A stretch of DNA of 35,258 nt, taken from NCBI GenBank assembly GCA_023245765.1, contig JAHFJP010000011.1, positions 1,763 to 37,020 on the forward strand, written 5' to 3'. The translations under genes were made by a program, and so were the position numbers. The DNA is from Candidatus Peribacteria bacterium. Lineage in GTDB: Bacteria; Patescibacteriota; Gracilibacteria; Peribacterales; Peribacteraceae. The notes beneath the pieces are model-generated. The model made no database searches. It was not told the origin of the DNA and saw nothing but the letters and a program-made list of their open reading frames with translations. Each line of letters starts with the position of its first letter. The first letter of the stretch is position 1. Below are positions 6,404 through 14,004 of this stretch, one piece after another.

Positions 6404-8395
6404 TCACCAGAGGAGCCCGGGAGGTCGCGAGACTGATGCCGCCCGTTCCTCGTCTGCATGTTCCAAAGCCTTTATCCGAAGTTCCTGCACGTCTTTCTCT
6501 TGGGGGTAGACAATGGAAAGCAATTTCCCCACCCGATCGAATGTCTCCACATTCGCCGAAAGGTCTATAAAGTGAGCATTGGCAAGAATCGCACTGCTGA
6601 ACTTGTCATAGATGTCGAGAACCTGATTTTTTTGAACAGAGAGCTGATCCACCTGTTTATCATGCTGGAGAATGCTGAGTATTCCCTCCAGAGGCTCCAA
6701 GTAATTGTATTTACCCCGTTCGAGAGCTGCGAAGTAGTACTGGAGAGCATCCTGCGAATTCCCCGATGCAAGAGCGGCGTCTCCCCGCAGAATCCACACA
6801 CGCGCGTCGTGACTGTTGACCTGCGCATAGTCATCGAACGCAGCGGATGCCATCGCCAAATCCCCCTTGCTCAGATACAACGCCCCTCTGCTCAAATGCA
6901 TATCACGCGAGAATATTTCACCACGCGCCGCATCGTACCATTCGAGGGCGCTACTCACATCCCCCGCCGCCTCGGCATGTCGTGCAAGCGAGGAAAGGAT
7001 CAGCATCCTTCCCTCGAGAATCGTGATGCACCCCAGGATGACCGCGATGACAATCTCCGTGATCCGGATCACATTCCGGCTTTTTGCCGAAGCTTCTGCA
7101 ACAGGCATCAGAGCGCCGAGCAGTATCCAGAAGGGCAAAACGATCCCGACAAACTGCAGATTGTAATCGATCAGATTATGGAGAAGGACCCCCGTCACCG
7201 CGATGAGTGCCGCAACCGTCAGGCCGGGAAATTGTTCCTCATTGCGCTTCGCATGACCGAGAATTCGCCGCAGCGCGGAAAGGAGAATGGACGCAAGAAT
7301 CGCCGCAAAGAGGATCGCCGCCGGCCAGCCGCGCTCCATCGCGAGTTTCAAGAAGACATTATGGGGATGGTCGGACGTGGCATAGACCGCGGTCTGCAGG
7401 CGCGGCTGAAGGAACCGGAAGCTGTAGGGACCGGACCCGATGAGTGGGCGCCGCAGCGAGAGCGTAAACGCCTGCTCCCAAAAATCGCGCCGCTCGGAAA
7501 TCGATGATGATCCTTCGGATGCGGTAAATGTCGCTTTGCTCATGACGGACTCGACATCGTGGAAGTGCGAGCGCAACGCATTCACGCCGCCAAAGACGGC
7601 AGCGGCGACGGCAGCCGTACCGATCAGAAAGAGCAGCCATCGTCTCCAGTGAATAGAGACGGCATGCCGGAGTGTCCTTGACCGGATGGCGTGAACGCAC
7701 AGGATCAGCATCCAGAAAACTGCCTGCACCAGGAAAACCAGAATCGACCCGCGAGAGTAACTGAGGAGCAAACATCCCAGCACCACGCCGGTCGAAACCA
7801 CTCTGATCGGGAGTCGGTAGCGCTCTGACCACAGCACGACGAGGGGCCAGCTAAGAAGCAGGAATTCGCCCCATGCATTGGGCCAGTAGTCGGTTACAAA
7901 GCGCCAGTCGAAGAATGTTCCCACCATGCGATTGACCGGCTGGAAAACATAGACCGCGATGCCGATCGCACACGCGATCAAGGTCGTCACCGCGATTATT
8001 CTGATGAACGAATGGATAAACCAATTATCGGAACCTGTACGGGCGTCCCGCCGAGACGCCCGCTGTACCACCCATAGGAATATCAACACACACGACACAT
8101 CCCTCAACACTTCGTCGAGACCGTAATTTCGCGTTTCAGAGAATATGAAACTGATCGTGGTCAGCAAGAGGAAGCCCATCAGCATTGCCCAAACCGGCAA
8201 CGGCGGACTCGATGCCTTCCGGTCATGCTCGTTTCGATGCAGTCCCCATGTTCCGAATGTGAGTAGAACCGCTGTGCCCGAAAGCAGCCATGTGGCATCG
8301 AGACTCTTGCCCCCTCTCCAAAGAATAGAGCCTGCGAGAAGGAGTAGGACGAGTCCTTCGAGGAGGAACCACACACGTTTTGGCTGCATCATCAT
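6404..8395 (-). CDS. O-antigen ligase/polymerase (Wzy_C) family membrane protein with TPR tail
   Basis: A 663-aa protein. About residues 1-440 form roughly 12 membrane helices. In the large periplasmic loop is the Wzy_C signature: 'SERRDFWEQAFTLSLRRPLIGSGP' followed by 'SDHPHNVFLKLAMERGWPA', with the conserved Arg, Gly and His-Asn. The C-terminal ~200 residues are TPR-like helices ('ALEWYDAARGEIF', 'GDLAMASAAFDDYAQVNSHDARVW', 'GNSQDALQYYFAALE'). Family members join or polymerise lipid-linked glycans, or transfer glycans to proteins, outside the membrane. No glycan-synthesis genes are adjacent, so the substrate is unknown. Three ATGs in tandem mark the start; I keep the first. A TGTCATACT extended -10 (8403-8411) ends 7 nt upstream. 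Confidence 0.9.
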   Translation of the reverse strand: MMMQPKRVWFLLEGLVLLLLAGSILWRGGKSLDATWLLSGTAVLLTFGTWGLHRNEHDRKASSPPLPVWAMLMGFLLLTTISFIFSETRNYGLDEVLRDVSCVLIFLWVVQRASRRDARTGSDNWFIHSFIRIIAVTTLIACAIGIAVYVFQPVNRMVGTFFDWRFVTDYWPNAWGEFLLLSWPLVVLWSERYRLPIRVVSTGVVLGCLLLSYSRGSILVFLVQAVFWMLILCVHAIRSRTLRHAVSIHWRRWLLFLIGTAAVAAAVFGGVNALRSHFHDVESVMSKATFTASEGSSSISERRDFWEQAFTLSLRRPLIGSGPYSFRFLQPRLQTAVYATSDHPHNVFLKLAMERGWPAAILFAAILASILLSALRRILGHAKRNEEQFPGLTVAALIAVTGVLLHNLIDYNLQFVGIVLPFWILLGALMPVAEASAKSRNVIRITEIVIAVILGCITILEGRMLILSSLARHAEAAGDVSSALEWYDAARGEIFSRDMHLSRGALYLSKGDLAMASAAFDDYAQVNSHDARVWILRGDAALASGNSQDALQYYFAALERGKYNYLEPLEGILSILQHDKQVDQLSVQKNQVLDIYDKFSSAILANAHFIDLSANVETFDRVGKLLSIVYPQEKDVQELRIKALEHADEERAASVSRPPGLLW
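8040..8062. repeat. Palindromic CGGGCGTC hairpin, copy inside a gene
   Basis: CGGGCGTC (8040-8047) and GACGCCCG (8055-8062) form a perfect 8-bp stem with a 7-nt loop within the coding sequence of the Wzy_C protein (encoding ASRRDARTG). The same GGGCGTC/GACGCCC stem recurs between groES and groEL (14453-14472). Confidence 0.6.
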
Positions 8396-8402
8396 GGAGG
8401 GA

Positions 8403-8411
8403 AGTATGACA
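8403..8411 (-). promoter_or_regulatory. Extended -10 for the Wzy_C/TPR gene
   Basis: The minus strand reads TGTCATACT, with the hexamer ending 7 nt before the first ATG. It is divergent from the strong promoter at 8453-8481. The -35 is not evident. Confidence 0.4.
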
Positions 8412-8452
8412 GGAACCTGCCGAAAACACCCATGATTGGCATTTATGCTACT

Positions 8453-8481
8453 TTGACTATTTGTTACAAATATTGTATAAT
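8453..8481 (+). promoter_or_regulatory. Strong sigma-70-type promoter, leaderless geometry
   Basis: TTGACT (8453-8458), 17-nt spacer, TATAAT (8476-8481). The expected transcription start (~8488-8490) coincides with the ATG at 8490, so the mRNA should have no 5' leader. Confidence 0.85.
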
Positions 8482-8489
8482 ATTACCAT

Positions 8490-8792
8490 ATGCAAACACA
8501 CTGTTCCTGTGGCGGGAAACGACGCCTCGCCCTCATCACTCTCTACGCGTCCCTCTGTTCTGTCTTCGCGCTGCAGCTTGCTGTGAGTGCAACCGGCGGA
8601 GTGCCCCCACTCGACGCAAGCGCCACGACGATGAGCGCTTTGCCGGGAGACCGCAACCTCACCGTTGAGGACCTGCGGTCGTACCAGGCACCGTCGGTCG
8701 CCCGTGCCAAGTCCAGGGCGAAGGCACGAACGGAACAGCTGATGCATGCCGCGCCAACGATGCGCAAACCTCAGGCGCGCACTGGCCGGTAA
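8490..8792 (+). CDS. Small exported basic protein of unknown function
   Basis: A 100-aa product beginning MQTHCSCGGKRRLALITLY with a hydrophobic signal segment (LALITLYASLCSVFALQLAV) and a likely cleavage near VSATG. The mature part is short, without Cys, and becomes strongly basic at the end (SVARAKSRAKARTEQ ... RKPQARTGR). I recognise no family. It has its own near-consensus promoter right at the ATG and its own terminator (8807-8839), so it is a complete single-gene unit and probably well expressed. An exported DNA- or surface-binding peptide is possible, but nothing proves it. Confidence 0.7.
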   Translation: MQTHCSCGGKRRLALITLYASLCSVFALQLAVSATGGVPPLDASATTMSALPGDRNLTVEDLRSYQAPSVARAKSRAKARTEQLMHAAPTMRKPQARTGR

Positions 8793-8806
8793 CAGCGTCG
8801 AAACAC

Positions 8807-8839
8807 AAAAACGCCCATTCAAAGCGAAGGGGCGTTTTT
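8807..8839 (+). terminator. Rho-independent terminator
   Basis: AAAAACGCCC (8807-8816) pairs with GGGCGTTTTT (8830-8839) over a 13-nt loop, 14 nt after the stop of the small exported protein gene. Confidence 0.85.
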
Positions 8840-8861
8840 CGATGAAGACTGCATGCGTGTC

Positions 8862-8870
8862 TGCTACGAT
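8862..8870 (+). promoter_or_regulatory. Extended -10 for tRNA-Leu(CAG)
   Basis: TGCTACGAT ends 8 nt before tRNA position 1, the same geometry as for tRNA-Pro. No good -35 was found. Confidence 0.4.
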
Positions 8871-8878
8871 CTGCCCGT

Positions 8879-8965
8879 GCCGATGTGGCGGAATTGGTAG
8901 ACGCGCACGCTTCAGGAGCGTGTATCCGCAAGGATGTGGAGGTTCGAGTCCTCTCATCGGCACCA
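8879..8965 (+). tRNA. tRNA-Leu(CAG)
   Basis: Acceptor GCCGATG/CATCGGC, anticodon stem CACGC/GCGTG with loop TTCAGGA (anticodon CAG), a long class II variable arm (TATCCGCAAGGATG region) and T-loop GGTTCGAGTCC. Discriminator A and CCA are encoded at 8962-8965. Confidence 0.97.
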
Positions 8966-8966
8966 T

Positions 8967-9042
8967 CCGGCTTCGTTCAGCTTCGCTGAACTACGCCGAG
9001 ATTGTTACCGGATGCCTCGGCGAAGTCCGCAGACGAAGCCGG
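8967..9042. repeat. Composite inverted repeat between tRNA-Leu and VOC gene
   Basis: CCGGCTTCGT (8967-8976) pairs with ACGAAGCCGG (9033-9042). ACTACGCCGAG (8990-9000) pairs, with one mismatch, with CTCGGCGAAGT (9016-9026). A perfect side hairpin TTCAGC-TTC-GCTGAA lies at 8976-8990. The element starts 1 nt after the tRNA CCA end and stops 1 nt before the stop codon of the convergent VOC gene. It could act as a bidirectional terminator or be a member of a dispersed repeat family. Confidence 0.7.
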
Positions 9043-9043
9043 G

Positions 9044-9439
9044 CTACTTCTTCGGCAGATCCTCCCAGAGCCCGATCACGTTACCCTCGCCGTCGGTCAC
9101 GTAGGCGTAGAAGCCCATGCCCATCATGTCCATTTTCGGCATGACGACTTTTCCTCCGGCTTTTTCGACCAGCTTCACCTTCTCGTCAATGGAAGAAACT
9201 TTGATGGCGAAAACCGGAGCCTTCACGTTGTCGTTACGCTTCATGATGCCACCATTGATCGCGCCGGGCTTCAGCGGCTCGCGGGTCTTTTCGTCAATCG
9301 GGGTCGTATGCACACCGATGTATGTTGATCCATCGGGCATCGGCCAGTCCTGCAGCTTCCATCCGAAAATGGAACCGTAGAAGCCACGGGCCTTCTCGAG
9401 ATCGTTGACCGGAATTTCGAAGTGAACAAGGGGATCCAT
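9044..9439 (-). CDS. VOC superfamily (glyoxalase/bleomycin resistance-like) protein
   Basis: A 131-aa single-domain protein of the vicinal oxygen chelate fold: 'MDPLVHFEIPVNDLEKARGF', then 'YGSIFGWKLQDW', 'YIGVHTTPID', 'VKLVEKAGGKVVMPK' and a final 'YVTDGEGNVIGLWE'. Candidate metal ligands are His7 in the first strand and the C-terminal Glu in GLWE; the second-module ligands are less clear. The family includes lyases, dioxygenases and binding proteins, so the substrate cannot be given. ATG 9439 is chosen over the TTG at 9451. A promoter TTGTCG-17-TATTGT ends 8 nt before the ATG, with no room for a Shine-Dalgarno. Confidence 0.9.
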   Translation of the reverse strand: MDPLVHFEIPVNDLEKARGFYGSIFGWKLQDWPMPDGSTYIGVHTTPIDEKTREPLKPGAINGGIMKRNDNVKAPVFAIKVSSIDEKVKLVEKAGGKVVMPKMDMMGMGFYAYVTDGEGNVIGLWEDLPKK

Positions 9440-9447
9440 AGGCGACA

Positions 9448-9476
9448 ACAATACGCGCGTGAATGATCATCGACAA
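9448..9476 (-). promoter_or_regulatory. Promoter of the VOC gene
   Basis: The minus strand has TTGTCG (9471-9476), a 17-nt spacer and TATTGT (9448-9453), ending 8 nt before the start codon. A leaderless or 1-2 nt leader transcript is predicted. Confidence 0.6.
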
Positions 9477-9527
9477 TAAAAATTCGTGGAGAATGTTCGT
9501 CATGAGCATCAGGGATGTGTGTCTTCG

Positions 9528-11192
9528 TTACTTCTTGCGGAGCGCTTCGAGTCTCTGCTTTGCAAACGCATTCTCTAGATCAAGCGTCAGAACGCGTTCG
9601 TAGGCGGCTATTGCATCAACAGGGTCGCTCCCCTTTTCGAGCGCGATGCCGAGGTTCAGGTACACCACAACGTTGACCGGATCGAGTTTCTGCGCGGCGA
9701 GGAGATGTTCAACGGCTTCTTCAATGCGTCCCGCATTGGTCAGGAGTCCGCCGAGATTGAGCTGCGCGTTGACGAATGTGGGCCGAAGTTCAACGGCCCG
9801 CGTAAATGCCGCAATCGCATCCTCAGAACGCTTTTCCCGCATCGCAGTGACGCCCACGTTGAACCACGCGTCACTGGTTCCGCCACCCTCCACCGCCGCC
9901 GCATACTCTCGCGCAGCTGCATCACTGTCGCCGATGCTGTCATAGTACGCGCCCAGATTATTGTGGGCGATAGCGGAATCGGGATAGTTGGCGAGCGCGG
10001 AGCGCAGCAACGTTTCGGTGTTCTTCCACACAAGCGACTGCAGCGCGGAGAGATTGCCGAGCAGCAGGACGATGGCGATCACGATCCCCTGCTTCACTCT
10101 CACCGGACCTTTCCATATGCGAAAGAGCCCAGCGGCGGCAACGAAGAAGATTCCGATCGCCGCCAGGTACACGTAGCGGTCGGAGGTGAGATAGAGCGCG
10201 GTGACCACGTCCTGGCCCTTCGCTGCAGTGAGGAAGCTCGGAGCGAGAAGCAGCAGAAACCATGCCCACCCAAAGGAGAGTGTGGGAAATCGTTTTCGCA
10301 GCATCCAGGCAGCAGCACTCGCAGCAAGAACGATGATCAGAGGAATCACGAGATCAATCCGGCCAATGGTCGCCTCACCCACAAAGGGATAGACGACGGA
10401 GTAGCCGAATGGCCAGACCAGATGCCAGAGAGAGAACACGACAGCCTTGAAGCCGACGAGAAGTTTTGCCGTCATCGTCTGCGAGCCGCCCGCTTTGCCG
10501 TACAGCGAGACGACGCCGAGGATCACGCTCAGCAGGAAGAACGGCGCCGTCGCAAGCAGAGAGTCTTTCGAGATTTTCCGCGTCCGATACCAGTCGGTCA
10601 TGACCAAAATCAGCGGCAGCGGCACGATGCTCACTTTCGATAGCAGTCCGCAGAGAAAACTGATGAGGCCTCCCGCGTACCAACCGCGATGCTTCACGTC
10701 TCTCCATTGAAGAAACAATCCGAGCGAGAGTAAAAAAAAGAACGACGAGAGAACGTCTTTACGCGCGCTCGCCCATGCGACGGCTTCCACATTGATCGGA
10801 TGTGCTGCAAAGAGGAGAGCCGTGAAAATGGCGACGGATTTTTTCTTGGAGAGCCAGAAAATGATCCATCCGACCAGAATCGCATTCCCCGCGTGGAGCA
10901 GGACGTTGGTCAGATGGTAGATAAAAGGATGCAGTCCTCCGATCAGGTAATTGATCTGGAAGCTGATGAACGTAAGCGGTACATAGAGATCGGGATCGTA
11001 GGTCGTGAATGCCTGCCAGATGTGCGAAAGAGAGAGTCCGTGACTAATCGGATTCTCCAGAATCAGCAAATTGTCGTCCCACAGGACAAAACCATTAAAG
11101 AGGGAGCGGGCATACATAACGAGCACCAGAAGGAAGATTCCCCCGCAGAAGAGAAGAGTTTCGTTAGTACGAACCTGTTGCTGAATTGTCAT
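9528..11192 (-). CDS. TMTC-like GT-C membrane protein with C-terminal TPR repeats
   Basis: A 554-aa protein. Residues ~10-380 hold about 10-11 membrane helices. Near the N-terminus is 'FNGFVLWDDNLLILENP', the acidic D-D motif typical of TMTC/PMT-like GT-C glycosyltransferases. Further on come 'AAHPINVEAVAWASARKDVLS', 'WHLVWPFGYSVVYP' and 'LTSDRYVYLAAIG', all characteristic of the TMTC group. The last ~160 residues are four or more TPR units ('AIAHNNLGAYYDSIGDSDAAAREY', 'AWFNVGVTAMREKRSEDAIAAF'). Eukaryotic TMTCs are O-mannosyltransferases acting on secreted proteins. A protein glycosyltransferase role here is inference. I set the start at ATG 11192 (MTIQQQ) because the upstream extension to 11282 overlaps the divergent gene and its promoter. 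Confidence 0.85.
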   Translation of the reverse strand: MTIQQQVRTNETLLFCGGIFLLVLVMYARSLFNGFVLWDDNLLILENPISHGLSLSHIWQAFTTYDPDLYVPLTFISFQINYLIGGLHPFIYHLTNVLLHAGNAILVGWIIFWLSKKKSVAIFTALLFAAHPINVEAVAWASARKDVLSSFFFLLSLGLFLQWRDVKHRGWYAGGLISFLCGLLSKVSIVPLPLILVMTDWYRTRKISKDSLLATAPFFLLSVILGVVSLYGKAGGSQTMTAKLLVGFKAVVFSLWHLVWPFGYSVVYPFVGEATIGRIDLVIPLIIVLAASAAAWMLRKRFPTLSFGWAWFLLLLAPSFLTAAKGQDVVTALYLTSDRYVYLAAIGIFFVAAAGLFRIWKGPVRVKQGIVIAIVLLLGNLSALQSLVWKNTETLLRSALANYPDSAIAHNNLGAYYDSIGDSDAAAREYAAAVEGGGTSDAWFNVGVTAMREKRSEDAIAAFTRAVELRPTFVNAQLNLGGLLTNAGRIEEAVEHLLAAQKLDPVNVVVYLNLGIALEKGSDPVDAIAAYERVLTLDLENAFAKQRLEALRKK

Positions 11193-11233
11193 CACGGAGG
11201 AACGGTAATGGAGGAATGGACGCAGGCAAAGCA

Positions 11234-11261
11234 TTGCTTCTGCAAAGAAATGTTGTATTGT
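11234..11261 (+). promoter_or_regulatory. Promoter of the P-loop NTPase gene
   Basis: TTGCTT (11234-11239), 16-nt spacer, TATTGT (11256-11261). The -10 ends 8 nt before ATG 11270, predicting a leaderless transcript. Confidence 0.55.
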
Positions 11262-11269
11262 ATCTCTTG

Positions 11270-12607
11270 ATGCACAAGCCAACTCTCACCGCCTCTCAGC
11301 AGCAATGTGCACTGGAAATACGCGAGTTCCTTCGTGATCAAGATCCTCAGAAGCTCGTTGTACTGAAGGGTCTGCGGGGTCAGGGAAAATCGAGCATTGC
11401 CCGACAAGCCGCAGAACTTCTGGAATGGAAACATCATGAATTTGCATCGCACTCCATTAAGTATGAGACATTTGGCGACGCGGTAGCAGCTGAGGGCCCT
11501 CACCTTCTGGCAATGGAAGAAGGATTTCAGAAGGAAGATCTCACAGAAGGAATTGCATCCGCGCGCGGCCGAGTAAGCGGAGTCATTGTGTTGGCACGGC
11601 CGTTCCACTCCGATGCCGGTGAAGCGGCCACCGAAAGTGGTGCAACGATCCTCTCGAAGCAAGCTCCCGGACTCCAGGATGACGAGATCATCCAGTTTGC
11701 GAGAACCCTGCGTCCGAATCTCACGGATCAGGAACTCGATGTCCTTCGGGAGTACTCCTTGGGAGTTCCTCTCCTGATTCAACAAATTATCAATAGCATG
11801 GAACGCGTTACAGCGGACGAGGCGGCGGTCATCTGTGCACAGTACTTACTGAAAATGGACTTCAGTTCGAATCGTCTCCCCCGGGAAGACATCTTTGAGA
11901 TTCTCAATGAGTGCGTTGGTGGTCACGTGCAACGCAAAATTCCTGATGCGTTGCGCACATCCGAATTATTCGTTGCAGAGCGCAGTCCGTTACGAGATGT
12001 GAACCTCAGCAAAGTCCCCCATGGATTTCCCCGGTGTCCCGACACTCTCGGTCGTTATCAGCGATGGGTGGAAACCGCGAAAGAAGATCGCGACACGCAC
12101 TTTTCGCTCTTCGTTCCACGACTGACGCAGAAGGAGTTCGAGGCACTCGCAGAGGAATACAAATTGGATCATAACCACTGCTTCGGATACAAGGGGCGGG
12201 TGTACATGCTCGCCGGCTCAACGAGGAAGACCAATGTCCTCATGCATGAAATGTCCAGAGCGGAACTCACCGCAGGAGAGAAGCTGCCGCTCGCAGCAAG
12301 AGATCTGCATCGATATTTGAAGAGTAACAACGCCGGCGAATGCCCGGCAGCTGAGAATCCCTGGCATAGTCATGACGATCGCTACGTCATCGAGTTGAAC
12401 GACCCAAACAACTTCCCGTTCTACGTTTACTCTGTTGATCACGCCATCTGTCACCAACTGGGCATCGGCCTCGCGATTGAATCCGATCTTCAGCATCGCA
12501 AACTCGCGTATCAAGTCGGCCTCGGTGGGCGAACGTACGATTCCTATGATCCCGTAAAAAACACATATTCCCCGTTCGTCCGGGAACCCCTGTTGAAAGA
12601 CCAATGA
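11270..12607 (+). CDS. P-loop NTPase of unknown role (AAA/STAND-like)
   Basis: A 445-aa protein. The N-terminal domain has a clear Walker A (GLRGQGKSS, about residues 34-42) and a hydrophobic strand ending in acidic residues (LLAMEEG, about 80-86) in the Walker B place. It also has 'IVLARPF' and the 'EYSLGVPLLIQQI' motif, which matches the GxP of STAND/AAA+ lid regions. The C-terminal ~250 residues, rich in His, Tyr and Cys ('HNHCFGYKGRVYMLAG', 'NPWHSHDDRYVIEL'), match no family I know. I chose ATG 11270 over upstream in-frame codons because of the promoter ending 8 nt before it. It is convergent with the small gene at 12613 (5-nt gap). It may be a lineage-specific regulatory or signalling ATPase. 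Confidence 0.75.
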   Translation: MHKPTLTASQQQCALEIREFLRDQDPQKLVVLKGLRGQGKSSIARQAAELLEWKHHEFASHSIKYETFGDAVAAEGPHLLAMEEGFQKEDLTEGIASARGRVSGVIVLARPFHSDAGEAATESGATILSKQAPGLQDDEIIQFARTLRPNLTDQELDVLREYSLGVPLLIQQIINSMERVTADEAAVICAQYLLKMDFSSNRLPREDIFEILNECVGGHVQRKIPDALRTSELFVAERSPLRDVNLSKVPHGFPRCPDTLGRYQRWVETAKEDRDTHFSLFVPRLTQKEFEALAEEYKLDHNHCFGYKGRVYMLAGSTRKTNVLMHEMSRAELTAGEKLPLAARDLHRYLKSNNAGECPAAENPWHSHDDRYVIELNDPNNFPFYVYSVDHAICHQLGIGLAIESDLQHRKLAYQVGLGGRTYDSYDPVKNTYSPFVREPLLKDQ

Positions 12608-12612
12608 AGCAG

Positions 12613-12900
12613 CTACTTCTGCAATTCCGGAAAACGTTCCCTATAGAGCGCACCAAGTTCAGCCGCAATTTTCTCTGGAGAGAATCCGGAAGGCTTGTCT
12701 CCTCCCCACGGCGGATAATCTGCCGGAAATCCAGTAGCAAGGCGTAAAGCTTGACGGGACGTAACCTCGGCATGCCCTTTATCATCGCATTGTTTACATG
12801 CGACATAGATCTGCCTCATGAGTCCACGAATCGTGAGATCGTCGAACTCCGAAAGCACCATCTCATCAGCCCTTGATAATTGAACATCCTCGGGAGCCAT
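12613..12900 (-). CDS. Small hypothetical protein (95 aa)
   Basis: It begins MAPEDVQLSRADEMVLSEFDD and contains a CxxC (VACKQCDDKG), 'SRQALRLATGFPADYPPWGGD' and a helical end 'AAELGALYRERFPELQK'. It is soluble, acidic to neutral, and I know no family. The single CxxC is too little for a zinc ribbon call. It starts 9 nt after the stop of the Gly/Ser-rich membrane protein gene, so the two are probably co-transcribed. It ends 5 nt from the end of the convergent NTPase gene with no room for a terminator. Confidence 0.65.
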   Translation of the reverse strand: MAPEDVQLSRADEMVLSEFDDLTIRGLMRQIYVACKQCDDKGHAEVTSRQALRLATGFPADYPPWGGDKPSGFSPEKIAAELGALYRERFPELQK

Positions 12901-12909
12901 AGAAACATT

Positions 12910-13971
12910 CTAGAAGTCACTCAACGTCCCACCAAACCCGCCGCTGTTGTCCGGTCCCCTGAGGATTGCGGCGCTGATCGGACAGTCACCGTCGATGAAG
13001 CCGGGGAACGTGACGGCGTCGCCCGTTGTCGCGTCGCCGATATCAAAAATAGAAAGAAGACTGCGACTGCGCAGGCATTTACCTGAAGGCAGTGTTCCGG
13101 TGCTTCCCTGCAATCCGCCATACCCGGTGATGCCGCCTCCGCCACCGGATCCGACACCCGATCCTCCACCCACGCCAACACTGCCGCCTCCATTTCCTCC
13201 ACTTCCGCCAGTTCCCGATCCGATACCACTTCCGTTGCCCCCGCTCCCGCCACCTCCCGATCCGTTGCCACTGCCGATGCCACCGTTTCTGCTTCCCCCC
13301 GATCCGTTGCCGCTCCCGGATCCTCCGCTCCCTCCGGTCCCCGCACTTCCTCCATTATTTCCCGATCCGCTGCTGCCACTGCCACCCGCTCCTCCACTGC
13401 CTCCGGTTCCCGAACCTCCCGTGGCACTTCCGGATCCGTTGCTTCCATTCGAACCGTTTGCTCCTGATCCATTTCCATTCGATGCATCACTTCCACCCGA
13501 CCCCGTTCCCGTCCCTTCACCATCCTGACAGGGCTCCCCCGTCTCCAGATCAACGCAGCCCGGACGCGACGATGATTGATCTGGGGAAAGCGATGAGCCG
13601 GATGATCTACGCGTGGAAGAAGCGGAGGAAATACTAGAACTCCTTCCAGAATGGAGCCGCGCGAGCAAAGAACCTCCGGAGAGGAGTGAAGCGCGCGATG
13701 ACGATGAACTTGAAGCCATCTGATGTTCCCAGACCATCGCCATGAATGCCTCGTTATCAAAGCCGGTTTCCGTGTCCTTCTCCTGTGGAAAGCAGATGCC
13801 CGTCACGGGATCCGGCGTGCAGGAGGTGAGCGAGTCCGTTGAGGAGAGTGCTCCGCTCGTGGACACCGAGGATGATCCGGTGCTGCGCGTGCAGCTGCGC
13901 AGGACAAAGAAGAGGAAGAAGAGAACGACAATCGTCGTGACAGTCCCGATGGCGATGTTCTTGAAGTTCAC
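12910..13971 (-). CDS. Membrane-anchored Gly/Ser-rich low-complexity protein
   Basis: About 353 aa from GTG 13971; the frame also extends to a GTG at 14040, which lies inside the groES control region. The order of parts is: a transmembrane segment (IGTVTTIVVLFFLFFVL) followed by RSCTRS; a Ser-rich stretch; two short Cys-containing segments ('SCTPDPVTGICFPQ' and 'PGCVDLETGEPCQDGEG'); about 130 residues of GGSG/GNGSG low-complexity sequence; and a compact C-terminal part with two more Cys ('GKCLRSR', 'DGDCPISAAIL'). Six Cys after the membrane span suggest disulfides outside the cell. The Gly/Ser run is probably a flexible stalk presenting the C-terminal module. No family is recognised. The precise start is uncertain. 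Confidence 0.7.
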   Translation of the reverse strand: MNFKNIAIGTVTTIVVLFFLFFVLRSCTRSTGSSSVSTSGALSSTDSLTSCTPDPVTGICFPQEKDTETGFDNEAFMAMVWEHQMASSSSSSRASLLSGGSLLARLHSGRSSSISSASSTRRSSGSSLSPDQSSSRPGCVDLETGEPCQDGEGTGTGSGGSDASNGNGSGANGSNGSNGSGSATGGSGTGGSGGAGGSGSSGSGNNGGSAGTGGSGGSGSGNGSGGSRNGGIGSGNGSGGGGSGGNGSGIGSGTGGSGGNGGGSVGVGGGSGVGSGGGGGITGYGGLQGSTGTLPSGKCLRSRSLLSIFDIGDATTGDAVTFPGFIDGDCPISAAILRGPDNSGGFGGTLSDF

Positions 13972-14004
13972 AGGAATGTTAAATTGCCATAAAATACTGC
14001 TAGT

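Noticed and set aside
6458-7507. 349-aa plus-strand ORF
   Set aside because: Antisense to the Wzy_C/TPR gene; charged, low-quality composition typical of reverse-frame shadows.
9705-10643. 312-aa plus-strand ORF
   Set aside because: Antisense to the TMTC-like gene, which has family motifs.
13100-13500. CRISPR-like or tandem DNA repeat
   Set aside because: The periodicity comes from Gly/Ser codons in a coding frame; units vary and there are no spacers of constant length.
12947-13528. Proline-rich 193-aa plus-strand ORF
   Set aside because: It is the mirror of the Gly/Ser-rich repeats (GG[CT] codons read backwards as CC[ACG]) and has no start signal.
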